A stretch of DNA of 64,000 nucleotides from JBEKTW01 sp963727845 (GCA_963727845.1 CAVSHI010000002.1:682001-746000), one strand, 5' to 3'. Shown: positions 43,136 to 52,821, counted from the stretch's first letter. Numbers and translations are program-made. The notes: generated by a model not told the origin, from the sequence alone.

Positions 43136-43891
43136 ATGAGATACATCAAATTGCTGTGTATGCTACTGTTGTGTCCGTGGTCGATCGTCCTCGCCCAGTT
43201 TGAGGGCGAGATCGATATGAAGATCACGAGCAACGAGGAAATACCGTCGCGGGAAACCAATGTCTCGATGCTCATCAGGAACGAGCTAATGTCTGTAAGG
43301 GTCAACAACGAGGTCGGGCCGATGCATGCCGGCAGAATCATCGTGCGCGGCGACAAGAAACTTATGTGGATCGTAGATGACCAGCGCAAGGTGGTATTCG
43401 AGAGATCCCTCGAAGCTACTCGGCAACAAGATTCGATGAAGCAGGCAGACAGCCTCCCGAAACCGAATATCCGGAAAACGGGAAAGACAATGACACTCCT
43501 CGGCTATTCCTGTGATGAATGGGTCGTTGCGGGCGAAGACGGTGAAACGAGCGTCTGGTGCACCTCGAAGCTCGGAGACGTGTACAAGGGTTTCTCAAAC
43601 TCATTCGGCGAAATACGGAAAATGAGAATGCGAAAAAGCACGTCGGATTGGCATGACGATTTCATGGGTAAGGATCTCTTCCCGCTGAAGGCCGTCACGA
43701 CGAAGGACGGGAAAGTGAAATCCACCCAGGAAGTCACGAAGATCGAACTAAAGAAAATCGGCGACCCGGTGTTTGAATTTCCGGAAGATTACAAGAAACA
43801 GACTCTCAACATGGATCTCAATAAGACGATGGAACAAATGCGGGAGATGATGCAACAGCGATTGCAGCAGAAGGATAAAAAAGACAACTGA
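43136..43891 (+). CDS. secreted protein, DUF4412-like
   Basis: 251 residues from the ATG at 43136, with AAGGAG before it; an upstream extension in frame runs through the hairpin and is rejected. Signal peptide about 1-20 (MRYIKLLCMLLLCPWSIVLA, cleaved before QFEGEI). The body (FEGEIDMKIT, KKLMWIVDDQRKVV, MTLLGYSCDEWVV, ELKKIGDPVFEFPEDYK) resembles DUF4412 periplasmic proteins of Bacteroidota; function unknown. The C-terminal end is Gln/Met/Lys-rich and helical (MEQMREMMQQRLQQKDKK). Confidence 0.8.
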   Translation: MRYIKLLCMLLLCPWSIVLAQFEGEIDMKITSNEEIPSRETNVSMLIRNELMSVRVNNEVGPMHAGRIIVRGDKKLMWIVDDQRKVVFERSLEATRQQDSMKQADSLPKPNIRKTGKTMTLLGYSCDEWVVAGEDGETSVWCTSKLGDVYKGFSNSFGEIRKMRMRKSTSDWHDDFMGKDLFPLKAVTTKDGKVKSTQEVTKIELKKIGDPVFEFPEDYKKQTLNMDLNKTMEQMREMMQQRLQQKDKKDN

Positions 43892-43938
43892 AATCCGGTA
43901 GAACTTCGTTGAGCTATCGTGGGGGATGGTTTTGCACC

Positions 43939-43974
43939 CTCCCCTGATAGGGGAGAGACGGAGAGGGGTTTTAT
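43939..43974 (+). terminator. possible intrinsic terminator
   Basis: CTCCCCT, 3-nt loop GAT, AGGGGAG forms a perfect stem at 43939-43955; a second G-rich arm (GAGAGGGG) and TTTTATT follow to 43974. It lies 48 bp after the DUF4412-like stop. The U-run is close to the alternative stem, so the assignment is moderate. Confidence 0.5.
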
Positions 43975-44082
43975 TCAGACAACACGATTCAAATCGAGAC
44001 ACTACCGTCCGGACATTCTGCTTGCAAAATATGTGTTAATTCATTAGTATGATGTAATCACAACACGGAACGAGTCGTAGAG

Positions 44083-46362
44083 ATGGAAAAGAAGAATCGC
44101 AGAAAATTTCTCAAGGAGGTTGGTATCGCCGGATCCCTGATCGCTTTTGGAAAGTATATCGGCCATGCCGGACAGGTACTCGATGATGAAGGAAGTGAGT
44201 TTCTTCCTCAGGCCGAAAGCAAGATCAATGGTGAATTCCCGATTGATTTCCAATACGCTCCGTCATTCTGGCAGTCGACATATTGCTTCCCGGACGACCC
44301 GTACAAGAGCCTCGTCGGCAAAAACGGCGAGCTGCTGTATGGCCATCCCGGCCTGGAGGCCGAGCTCGATGCATTCGCCCATCGCGTGTGGGTCGGTCTG
44401 AAGGATGAAGTGAAGGGACAGTACGCTGAACAGAAGCTCGAAGCGCCCGGGATTCCCATCATCACGACGAAACTTCACTTTGCCGATGCGGACGTGCTGC
44501 TCACGTCATTCGCGACGAATCGGAAAGAGGAGGGACGCGTCGATAACCTTCTTGTGGAATTCTTGCCGAAGGGAAATTCCGGACATTCGATCTCGCCGCT
44601 CATTGTGATAGGCTCGAAGAGTGAATTCAAATCAAAGAATGAGGATGATTCCCGCTTCCCGGCAAAGCAGGTCGGCGCCGTATCTCTCGAAGGAGACAAA
44701 CATTCATTGTTCATGGTCGTCGATTCTCCGGTCGACATCGAACAAACTTCCGATGGACGGACATGCGCGCTCAAATCCGGGGCCGGGCAGCTGGTGTTTT
44801 TCGCACGCTTCCCGCAGGAAGGTCAAACAATCGATAAGGTCAAGGATGGACTGCTCGAACCGAAGCAGTTGATGGCCGAGTCGCGTGCATTCTGGCAGGC
44901 GTGGAAACCGTTCGACGGGAACGTGAATTGGCAGGTGAAGGCCGAACATCAGGCGTTCCTGACTGCATGCGCCAGGAACATTCTGCAGTCGCGGGAAATA
45001 AAGAATGGGAAGAAGCTGTTTCAGGTCGGGCCGACGGTCTATCGCGGTTTATGGTTCATCGATGGGACCTTCATACTGGAGGCCGCACGGTACATGGGGT
45101 ATGACAAGGAAGCCCAGGAGGGACTTGAGGCGATGTGGGATCTCCAGAATGCCGATGGCGCGTTTTTTGCCGGCGCGGGAACCCATCACTGGAAGGATAC
45201 AGCCGCCGCACTCTACTCCCTGGCACGCCAGGCCGACCTCGCCCAGAACTGGGACTTCCTCAAAGACAATTGGACCGACGCGCACAAAGCGGTCATGTTC
45301 CTGAGAGACCTCCGGCACAAAGCCGTCAACGACGGCACCTCGAACGGAAAATACGGACTACTCCCGCGCGGTTTTGGCGACAGCGGTATCGGTGGAATCC
45401 GTTCAGAATTTACAAATACGATCTGGGCCATCATCGCGTTGAAAGAGCTGGTGAGCGTCGCGCAGAGAGTCGGCCTGCCCCGGCGGGAGGAAGTCAGAGA
45501 CCTCTACCGGGATTTGCTGGTCTTGTTCACCAACGCTTCCAAAGTGGAAATGCGTGACCATCCCAAGGGATTCAAGTATCTCCCGATGCTGATGAAGGAG
45601 GATCCGGCCTGGTCGGACCCAGACCCGCAAAAACGCCCGCAGCCGCAGGCAGCGCAACTATATCTCTCCCACGCGATCTACCCCGGGATAATTTTGCAGA
45701 AAGACGATCCGGTCATTTCCGGACATATCCAGCTCATGAAAGCTGTGACGCAGGAAGATATTCCCGCGGAAACCGGATGGCTCGCCCACGACGCAGTCTG
45801 GCCGTACAACGCGCCTATGGTCGCCCAGGTCTACCTGTGGGCAAAAATGCCCGAGCTCGCGCGGAAAACATTTGCCGGATTTCTGAACCATGCATCGCCC
45901 CTCTTTGCCTGGCGGGAGGAACAATCATTGCTTGCATCGCATCTCGACAAATATATCGGCGATATGCCCCACAACTGGGCAAGCGCGGAATGTGTTCGGT
46001 TCCTTCGCCATTCCTTGATTATGGAAGTAGATGAGAGACTGCGGCTTATTGATGGCATCGTCGAGGAAGATTTGATCGCGAAAAAACATCTTCGGATAGA
46101 GTATACACCCACCCGATGGGGCCGGGTGACGCTCTCCTTTGAACCGCTTGACAACAAGACGTGGAGCATGAAGTTCAAGCGTGAGGATTTTAACCAGAAG
46201 TACATGCCCAAACTTATGTACGTGGAGTTTCCGCGCCACCTGCCGCTCAAGGTTCAGTTTATCAACATCACCGGCGCCACGGCCGGGTCGGCGGAAATCG
46301 GCCGCATGCTCGTCGACGGCCAGGCGACTTCATGGGAAGCGACTTTCCGCAACGTCGGTTAA
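44083..46362 (+). CDS. Tat-exported six-hairpin glycosidase-like protein
   Basis: 759 residues. The N-terminus has a twin-arginine signal (KKNRRKFLKEVGIAGSLIAFG), so it is exported folded. Residues about 60-260 form a beta-rich domain, and about 290-640 an (alpha/alpha)6 toroid: YRGLWFIDGTFILEAARYMGYD, GLEAMWDLQNADGAFFAG, WKDTAAALYSLARQADL, GGIRSEFTNTIWAIIAL and ETGWLAHDAVWPYNAPM. This fold is shared by families GH15, GH37, GH65 and debranching enzymes. No family could be fixed and catalytic acids are not certain. It forms a group with the two genes that follow. Confidence 0.7.
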   Translation: MEKKNRRKFLKEVGIAGSLIAFGKYIGHAGQVLDDEGSEFLPQAESKINGEFPIDFQYAPSFWQSTYCFPDDPYKSLVGKNGELLYGHPGLEAELDAFAHRVWVGLKDEVKGQYAEQKLEAPGIPIITTKLHFADADVLLTSFATNRKEEGRVDNLLVEFLPKGNSGHSISPLIVIGSKSEFKSKNEDDSRFPAKQVGAVSLEGDKHSLFMVVDSPVDIEQTSDGRTCALKSGAGQLVFFARFPQEGQTIDKVKDGLLEPKQLMAESRAFWQAWKPFDGNVNWQVKAEHQAFLTACARNILQSREIKNGKKLFQVGPTVYRGLWFIDGTFILEAARYMGYDKEAQEGLEAMWDLQNADGAFFAGAGTHHWKDTAAALYSLARQADLAQNWDFLKDNWTDAHKAVMFLRDLRHKAVNDGTSNGKYGLLPRGFGDSGIGGIRSEFTNTIWAIIALKELVSVAQRVGLPRREEVRDLYRDLLVLFTNASKVEMRDHPKGFKYLPMLMKEDPAWSDPDPQKRPQPQAAQLYLSHAIYPGIILQKDDPVISGHIQLMKAVTQEDIPAETGWLAHDAVWPYNAPMVAQVYLWAKMPELARKTFAGFLNHASPLFAWREEQSLLASHLDKYIGDMPHNWASAECVRFLRHSLIMEVDERLRLIDGIVEEDLIAKKHLRIEYTPTRWGRVTLSFEPLDNKTWSMKFKREDFNQKYMPKLMYVEFPRHLPLKVQFINITGATAGSAEIGRMLVDGQATSWEATFRNVG

Positions 46363-46367
46363 TGGTG

Positions 46368-46415
46368 GTCAGACATTTCTGTCTGACGGCAATCGGTCGG
46401 ACATTGCTGTTTGAC
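46368..46415. repeat. two related hairpins downstream of the glycosidase-like gene
   Basis: GTCAGACA, TTTC, TGTCTGAC at 46368-46387 is a perfect hairpin; GTCGGACATTGCTGTTTGAC at 46396-46415 is a diverged copy. A third lies at 48527-48546. Confidence 0.65.
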
Positions 46416-46426
46416 CTCAAAAGGTT

Positions 46427-48517
46427 ATGAAATCGCCGGCATTCCCTACAACAATTTTTCTGCTATGCCTCGGCATATTCACTCCGGCCGCGGCACAGTT
46501 TTCCTACGTCAAGATAAACAAACTCTATACTTCGATCGAGCCCGAGGAAGTCTCGATCGCCGTGAATCCTATCAATCCCTTGAACCTCGTTGCCGGGGCG
46601 AACATCAGTTTCTACTACACTTCTTCCGACGGTGGTTTCACCTGGTCGGAAAATCGTTTGTCTTCCACTTTTGGTGTGTGGGGTGATCCATGCGTGATTT
46701 TCGACGCGCTCGGAAACGCTTACTACGGCCATCTCTCGAATCCCCCGTCGCCGGGATACTGGATTGACAGGATCGTCGTCCAGAGTTCAACCGATGGCGG
46801 CCAATCGTGGAATGCGGGTGCCGCAATCGGATTCAACCCCCCGCGCCACCAGCAGGACAAGGATTGGTTTGCCGCAGACATGACGGGATCGCCGTTCAGG
46901 AATAACATCTATGCGGCCTGGACGCAGTTCGATTCCTACGGCAGTACGAATCCCGCAGACAGCTCAAGAATTCTTTTTTCCCGAAGCACCGACCATGGTC
47001 AGACGTGGTCGGCTGCCGTGAGAGTAAGCGATGCAGCGGGGAACTGTGTCGACAGCGACAGCACAGTTGAGGGTGCGGTCCCCGCAGTCGGACCCGGCGG
47101 GGAAGTGTATCTCAGCTGGGCCGGCCCTCTGGGGATCATGTTCGATAAGTCGACCGATGGCGGACAGACATTTGGCCCGGATGTTTTTGTCACGACACAG
47201 CCAGGCGGATGGGACTTTAATATTTCCGGTATCTACCGTACGAACGGAATGCCCGTCACTTCCTGTGATGCCGGTAATTCTCCGTTCAGGGGAAACGTTT
47301 ACGTTCAGTGGTCGGACCAGAGGAATGGAGTAGATAATACGGATATTTTTTTCATCAGGTCCACAGACGGCGGACAATCGTGGGGGACGGTGAAGAAAGT
47401 GAATGACGATACAGCAGCGGCCCAGCAATTCTTTTCCTGGATGACGGTCGATCAGAGCAACGGAAACATCTATGTCATTTTCTATGACCGGCGAAACACG
47501 ATTGGAGACGCGACGGATGTGTATGTCGCGAAATCGGCCGACGGCGGCGAGTCGTTTTACAATTTCAAACTCACCGACTCGTCATTTACTCCCCGGTCCG
47601 ATGTCTTCTTCGGAGACTATACCAACATCGTCGCCAGGGACGGGAAGGTGTATCCGATGTGGATGAGGATGGACGGCACGACGTTGAGTGTCTGGACCGC
47701 CATCATCAACGACGGCACGACATTCAAACTGGCGGTCAATCCTGCATGGAACATGATCTCGCTGCCGCTCATGGTCAATGACTGGCGAAAGACATCGCTG
47801 TTTCCGGCCTCTGTTTCGGATGCCTTTGGCTATGACCACCGGTATGTTGTGGAGGATACGCTGCGGATCGGCGTGGGATACTGGCTGAAATTCCCGTCGC
47901 GCGATACGGTGCTCTTTTCCGGTTCGAACATATCTGTCGACACCGTGCACGTGTCTGCTCGCTGGAATCTTATCGGCACATTGTCCGCGAAGGTTCCGGT
48001 CGCCACGATTGCAGCCGACCCGCCGGGCATGACCGCTTCAGGTTTCTATGCCTTCTCCGACAGCGGTTATACGGTTGCGGATACGATACGGCCCGGCTAT
48101 GCGTACTGGGTAAAAGTTGACATGGACGGCACGCTCATTTTGCCTTCGTCGTTGATAACCCCGCGGGCACAGCGCCTCCGGTTCGTTCCCGATGGAGAGT
48201 TGCCTCCTCGGCCGCCCGGATCCCCGGCGCGGGATCTCACCTCCCGCGTTCCCGGCCAGTTTGGGCTCGAGCAGAACTATCCCAACCCGTTTAACCCGTC
48301 GACTGTCGTCCGGTACCAGTTGCCCGTTAGCGCTCGCGTGTCGCTGATCGTCTATGACGTGCTCGGACGGGTGGTTGCGACTCTCGTTAACAGTCTTCAG
48401 GATGCCGGGTTCAAGTCAGTGATGTTCGACGGCAGCGCCCTGTCGAGCGGTTTGTACTATTGCCGCCTAACCGCAGGCGATTTTACCCAGGTCCGAAAAA
48501 TGTTGCTCATCCGCTAG
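46427..48517 (+). CDS. secreted BNR/Asp-box repeat protein with T9SS C-terminal sorting domain
   Basis: 696 residues. Signal peptide about 1-24 (cleaved near AAAQF). Residues about 40-400 hold at least six Asp-box motifs (SSDGGFTWS, SSTDGGQSWN, STDHGQTWS, STDGGQTFG, STDGGQSWG, SADGGESF), a sialidase-type beta-propeller. No sialidase Arg triad was identified, so enzymatic activity is unproven. From about 610 on: FGLEQNYPNPFNPSTVVRYQL, VYDVLGRVVATLV, SSGLYYCRL and MLLIR, a standard Por/T9SS sorting domain. It should be exported across the outer membrane and possibly anchored. Confidence 0.85.
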   Translation: MKSPAFPTTIFLLCLGIFTPAAAQFSYVKINKLYTSIEPEEVSIAVNPINPLNLVAGANISFYYTSSDGGFTWSENRLSSTFGVWGDPCVIFDALGNAYYGHLSNPPSPGYWIDRIVVQSSTDGGQSWNAGAAIGFNPPRHQQDKDWFAADMTGSPFRNNIYAAWTQFDSYGSTNPADSSRILFSRSTDHGQTWSAAVRVSDAAGNCVDSDSTVEGAVPAVGPGGEVYLSWAGPLGIMFDKSTDGGQTFGPDVFVTTQPGGWDFNISGIYRTNGMPVTSCDAGNSPFRGNVYVQWSDQRNGVDNTDIFFIRSTDGGQSWGTVKKVNDDTAAAQQFFSWMTVDQSNGNIYVIFYDRRNTIGDATDVYVAKSADGGESFYNFKLTDSSFTPRSDVFFGDYTNIVARDGKVYPMWMRMDGTTLSVWTAIINDGTTFKLAVNPAWNMISLPLMVNDWRKTSLFPASVSDAFGYDHRYVVEDTLRIGVGYWLKFPSRDTVLFSGSNISVDTVHVSARWNLIGTLSAKVPVATIAADPPGMTASGFYAFSDSGYTVADTIRPGYAYWVKVDMDGTLILPSSLITPRAQRLRFVPDGELPPRPPGSPARDLTSRVPGQFGLEQNYPNPFNPSTVVRYQLPVSARVSLIVYDVLGRVVATLVNSLQDAGFKSVMFDGSALSSGLYYCRLTAGDFTQVRKMLLIR

Positions 48518-48526
48518 AAGCGCCCG

Positions 48527-48546
48527 GTCAGACATTTCCGTCTAAC
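48527..48546. repeat. third copy of the GTCAGACATTTC hairpin
   Basis: GTCAGACATTTCCGTCTAAC, 10 bp after the BNR protein stop, with one mismatch in the stem; compare 46368-46387. Confidence 0.6.
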
Positions 48547-48598
48547 TATGAGTTTGACGGATCAACATGAACATAGTCTTTGCAAAATGAAAGGCACA

Positions 48599-51277
48599 AT
48601 GATGGAAAGAAAATTCTTTCTCCTTCTCTTCGTCTCGCTGAGCTTTGCATACCCTCAGGAAAGAAAAGCCGACCAGAAATCCATCCCGGCATTTGAAATC
48701 ATGTCGAACGACCTCGAATTGTCGCGCCCGGCCCAGCCCACGCAGTATTTCGACAAGATCGGAAGGCGCACTGGTCTCATGGGATATGAGAGCGGGACAT
48801 TTGAAGCCTGGGTCTGGCCGTGGAAACCGTTGAGAAATTTTGAGCTTTCTTTCCTGCTGGGCGCTTCCACCGAGCCGATCCTCGCGAAGGATATAGTTCG
48901 CACAATTTCCGTGACACCGGAGGTTACAACCCTCATCTACACGTACGAATCGTTCACCGTGAAGGAATACATCCTGGTTCCCCGCGATGAGCCCGGAGCA
49001 ATACTTCTCCTGGATGTTCATTCCACAACTCCGCTTTCCATCATTCCGGGCTTCATTCCGGTCATGCAGCCCATGTGGCCTGCGGGCATCGGCGGACAAT
49101 TCAGCTACTGGGATGATGACGTGAATGGATACGTGATTTCTGAAGGCCAGTGGCGTGCAGAGTTCATCTGCGGATCTCCCGGGGGACAACAGATGGCGGC
49201 GCCGCCCGCACATATGTTTGCCGACAATCCGCTTCAGTTTAAGATCGACGTGAAACCCGGTGAGTCTGATGGGCGATTTATCCCCATCGTCATCGCCGGG
49301 GCGGTACCGGATTCCGCAAGCGGAAAAATGAAGATGGATTCTGTGAAGGCGACGTACACGCGGCTATGGAAGAATGCTGAAAAATACTACCGGGAGAATT
49401 ACGATTATTACCGGGACCTCCGGTATTCGACGATGCAGGTGACTACTCCCGACAAATTGGTCAATCTGGCCTACGAATGGGGGAAGGTCGCACTTGATAA
49501 TCTCCTCATCACGAATCCGAAACTCGGGACGGGACTTGTCGCAGGGTTTGGCCTCTCGGGCGGGGGAGAACGGCCCGGGTTCGCCTGGTTCTTCGGCGGA
49601 GATGCATTTATCAACGTTCTGACGATGAACAGCGTTGGAATGTTCAAACAGTCCCGAGACGCGCTCGCCTTCACGCAGAAATGGCAGCGGCAGGATGATT
49701 TTCCCATAAGGAAAAAGAATCCGGGCGATCCGCCGAAGGACGTCGGCAAGATGGCCCACGAGCTTTCGCAGAGCGACGGCATCTGCGACTGGTGGAATGA
49801 TTACCACTATGGCTACAACCACGCAGACACAACACCGTGGTACCTCGTGGCAATGGGGGACTATGTCCGGACGAGCGGCGATGTGGAATTTTTGAAACAA
49901 AGCTGGACGTTTGTCAAACAGGCGTACGCCTGGTGCCTGAGCAAGGACAGCGATGCCGATGGCCTGATGGACCTGAAAGGCGCCGGGCTCGGCGCGCTGG
50001 AGTTCGGCAAACTCGTCGGTATCTACGCGGATGTATACACGTGCGGCGTCTGGGTGCAGTCGATCAAAGAGATGAAGTACATGGCTGAGCTGGTCGGCGA
50101 TACCGCGGCCGCGAACCAGGCCGACGCGCAGTTCAGGAAAGCGCAGCCGCAGCTCGAGAAAAAATTCTGGATGGATAAGGAGGGGTACTACAGCTACGGC
50201 GCGACCGAAAAAGGTGAGCAGGTGCATGAAAAGACTCCCTGGTCCGGCGTTGCGATGATGTTCGGTTTGCTGGACGAAGACCGGACTGCAAAGAGCATCG
50301 AGGAATTCAACGGAGCCGATCTGTGTACGGATTGGGGAGTGCGCACGCTGTCCAACAAGTCCGACCTGTTCGACCCGACGAACTACAACTATGGCGCCGT
50401 CTGGCCGTTCATCGCGTCATTTTTCAACACGGCCCAGTTCAAACACCACTACGCGCTCGCAGGATACCAGATACTCCAATCCAATATCAGGCATGTGTTC
50501 GACCATGGCCTCGGCGTTGTTCCCGAAGTTTTTTCCGGCGAGCTCAACGAGAAACTCGGGGAGGGCTACCACCATCAGGGGTTCTCGACAACGGGATACA
50601 TGCTGCCCCTCGTGCGTGGATTTCTTGGGCTGGAGGTGGATGCACTCCGCAAGACAATTCATTTCTCACCGCCCGGCCCGTGGGTACCTTACCTGAGGAT
50701 CGGTAATGTCAAAATGAATAATGATACAATCAACCTCCAAACCTACGATGCAGCAGTGCAAGTCAGGAAAAATGGACTCGACAGCATTGCTGTGGCATTC
50801 TCTCCATCCTTGAATCTGTGCTCAGAAGTGGAGTATGTTTCACTCAACTCTTCATCGGGAAAAATGGCGGATAGCACCCAGGCGAGAATTCCATTCAGTG
50901 CAAAGAACGGCATTGAGGATAATCATGTCCTTGTGAACTTCAAGGTTTGGGACCAGGCATTTGTCAATATAAACTTGCTCCCTGGGTTACGTACAGTGAG
51001 GTTCCCGCATTTTGCGACACAATCGTATTATCCGATTTCAGATGGATCAACGAACAAGGGACTCCGGTTCATATCTGAAAAACTCCAGGATGGCAAACTC
51101 GTCCTGACAGTCGAGGGACTCAGCGGAGTGACGTACGATATCGCCTTGGACCAGTTCAATAGGGTTGTTTCTGGCGCTGAACCGAAGGATAAGGATCATC
51201 GTATGCACACGGTAACTTTCGATAAGAAGACGAAGCAGGAGTTTGTCCGGAAGGAAATTGTCATCACGGTGAAATAA
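48599..51277 (+). CDS. secreted glycogen-debranching-type (alpha/alpha)6 glycosidase
   Basis: 892 residues from the ATG at 48599 (MMERKFFLLLFVSLSFAYPQE, a signal peptide); an ATG at 48587 is an alternative. A beta-sandwich N-domain (about 40-270) precedes an (alpha/alpha)6 barrel (about 290-690) resembling the amylo-alpha-1,6-glucosidase domain: RPGFAWFFGGDAFINVLTMN, HELSQSDGICDWWNDYHYGYNHADTTPWYLVAMGDY (read as shorter blocks), KDSDADGLMDLKG, DWGVRTLSNKS and YNYGAVWPFIASFF. Asp and Glu residues at GGDAF and in the later loops are candidate catalytic groups. Substrate is unknown; with its neighbours it suggests use of an extracellular glucan or glycoprotein glycan. Confidence 0.78.
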   Translation: MMERKFFLLLFVSLSFAYPQERKADQKSIPAFEIMSNDLELSRPAQPTQYFDKIGRRTGLMGYESGTFEAWVWPWKPLRNFELSFLLGASTEPILAKDIVRTISVTPEVTTLIYTYESFTVKEYILVPRDEPGAILLLDVHSTTPLSIIPGFIPVMQPMWPAGIGGQFSYWDDDVNGYVISEGQWRAEFICGSPGGQQMAAPPAHMFADNPLQFKIDVKPGESDGRFIPIVIAGAVPDSASGKMKMDSVKATYTRLWKNAEKYYRENYDYYRDLRYSTMQVTTPDKLVNLAYEWGKVALDNLLITNPKLGTGLVAGFGLSGGGERPGFAWFFGGDAFINVLTMNSVGMFKQSRDALAFTQKWQRQDDFPIRKKNPGDPPKDVGKMAHELSQSDGICDWWNDYHYGYNHADTTPWYLVAMGDYVRTSGDVEFLKQSWTFVKQAYAWCLSKDSDADGLMDLKGAGLGALEFGKLVGIYADVYTCGVWVQSIKEMKYMAELVGDTAAANQADAQFRKAQPQLEKKFWMDKEGYYSYGATEKGEQVHEKTPWSGVAMMFGLLDEDRTAKSIEEFNGADLCTDWGVRTLSNKSDLFDPTNYNYGAVWPFIASFFNTAQFKHHYALAGYQILQSNIRHVFDHGLGVVPEVFSGELNEKLGEGYHHQGFSTTGYMLPLVRGFLGLEVDALRKTIHFSPPGPWVPYLRIGNVKMNNDTINLQTYDAAVQVRKNGLDSIAVAFSPSLNLCSEVEYVSLNSSSGKMADSTQARIPFSAKNGIEDNHVLVNFKVWDQAFVNINLLPGLRTVRFPHFATQSYYPISDGSTNKGLRFISEKLQDGKLVLTVEGLSGVTYDIALDQFNRVVSGAEPKDKDHRMHTVTFDKKTKQEFVRKEIVITVK

Positions 51278-51457
51278 TGGCGTCTGAAGCTGATGCCGCA
51301 TTCTCCGTCGCGGTCCAAGTGCATAGCAACACCTGAAAACTGAAACTTGAAACCTGAAACTAGTCGCTTGAAACTTTAAAAGGGGAATCTCAAACCTGAA
51401 ACCTCAATCCCCAATCCGCAATCTCCAATCCGCAATCCTAAATCCCCAATCCCAAAT
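51278..51457. repeat. heptamer repeat spacer between convergent genes
   Basis: About 51330-51455 contains GAAACTT, GAAACCT, GAAACTA and then CAATCCC, CAATCCG, CAATCTC, CAATCCG in 7-base register. No terminator hairpin is evident. Confidence 0.78.
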
Positions 51458-52622
51458 CTAGAATCTCGTCCCCGCCGGGTTGTATACCGCAACGCCGTTC
51501 GGTGTTCCGATCCAGAGGTTCCCGTTTCGATCGTAGGTCAATGCAGTGACGGTGTCACTGGGAAGTTGCGGGGTATTTAGACAATTGAATTTCGACCAGG
51601 AGGTATCGGCCAACCGAATCAATCCCGCGTTCGTCCCGAACCATCGGGTCAGGTCGTAGTCTGTCGTCACGGCGTTCACGTTGCCCGGAGGCAGCGATCC
51701 GTTGGTGCTTTCGCTCGTGTAATGCGTCCATTGCAGAGTCTTTGTGTTCAGACTCGATACTCCCGCCCACTTGGCAAACCATGCGATGTTGTGATAATCG
51801 AAGGCGATGGAAGCGATGGGCAGATCGTACGGTGGAGGGATGATCTGCGCCGGGTGCCAGTTAAGATTTGCATCAACGTAGACCGCGCAGGAGCTGCCGG
51901 AACGTCGGGTCCTGGCTCCCGAACCAAATGGAGTTGTCGTTGATGTTGAGCGCCACGGCCCGCACCTGATTTGAAGGAAGAGTGCTGTTGCCTGTTGTGT
52001 AGTTGTACCAGATTCCCCCCGCGTTGATCGCCGGGATGAAGTGGCCGACGCCGAGGTACGTTGCGCACCATACCTCTCCGGGGATCGCCCCGTTGCTGGC
52101 AACTTGCCCACGGTCAAGCCCGGTGACAACGTCGTAAGGAATTCCTCCGTTGCTCGTCGTATAGTACTTCCACACGGCCTGCGTTGAGAATTGATTATAT
52201 CTGGCGATTCCGCCGCCGTCGAGAGCGAACCAGATACTGCGGTCGAGTCCCTGGGTTATGGAGTTGACGGTGCTTACTGTCACTTCCCCGCCGTTGAAAT
52301 ATGTTGTGTACGCCAGTTGGGTGACGAATGCATTCCAGCTTCCGCGATTGAAGTACGAAGCCCCGCTGTCCATCGCGACCCAAACATTCGCGTCAGCATC
52401 GGTGTACAGGAAATTAACCCGATTCCCTACCAGTTGACCATTCGCTCTGTTGAACGTAACCCAGGGTGGACCCGCGGCCACCGTGCCCGTCGAGCTTTTG
52501 TTGCATCCGATAATCGAGGCCAGGAGAATTACAAGAAGAGTCAGGCGAAAAGTGGATCCTGACAGCAATTTCCATTTCAGTAATCGGGCCGCGTTCTTCA
52601 TGCTCTTTTCCGGTTGTATCAT
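51458..52622 (-). CDS. two-component-regulator-type propeller lipoprotein, frameshifted
   Basis: Lipoprotein signal with lipobox near LASIIGC after a hydrophobic stretch (LTLLVILLASIIG). The mature part repeats blocks of the ligand-sensing propeller type: NFLYTDADANVWVAMDSG, SITQGLDRSIWFALDGGGI, VTGLDRGQ, ALNINDNSIWFGSQD, then, in another frame, SIAFDYHNIAWFAKWAG, AVTTDYDLTRWFGTNAGLI and ALTYDRNGNLWIGTPNGVAVY. The switch lies near 51893-51905; the first frame ends at 51873, the second carries on to 51458. A single-base indel is the simple reading. Corrected length about 387 residues. TAGGAG precedes the ATG at 52622. No kinase domain; likely a surface propeller. Confidence 0.8.
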
Positions 52623-52649
52623 TGTTAATTTCTCCTAATTCCTACGCCC

Positions 52650-52677
52650 ATAATACCAAATTGTTTCAGAATTTCAA
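52650..52677 (-). promoter_or_regulatory. promoter of the propeller lipoprotein gene
   Basis: Minus strand: TTGAAA at 52677-52672, 16-bp spacer, TATTAT at 52655-52650, then a short leader to the ATG at 52622. Confidence 0.55.
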
Positions 52678-52792
52678 AATTTGCGGCAAATTCCCCACAA
52701 CTCTGGCTTTTTCTCGTCAGAATTGTGGAAAGAGACTCCTTGAGGGAACACGTGGAGCTACTACTTTTTTGTTGAAAACAACGCACTTTTGC

Positions 52793-52821
52793 TTGACAAA
52801 AATATAATTTTTCACTATAAT
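52793..52821 (+). promoter_or_regulatory. perfect consensus promoter of the envelope operon
   Basis: TTGACA at 52793-52798, 17-bp spacer, TATAAT at 52816-52821: an exact match to the sigma-70 consensus. Predicted start near 52828 leaves a leader of about 68 nt before the gene at 52896. The 270-bp space is divergent from the promoter at 52650 and is AT-rich. Confidence 0.85.
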
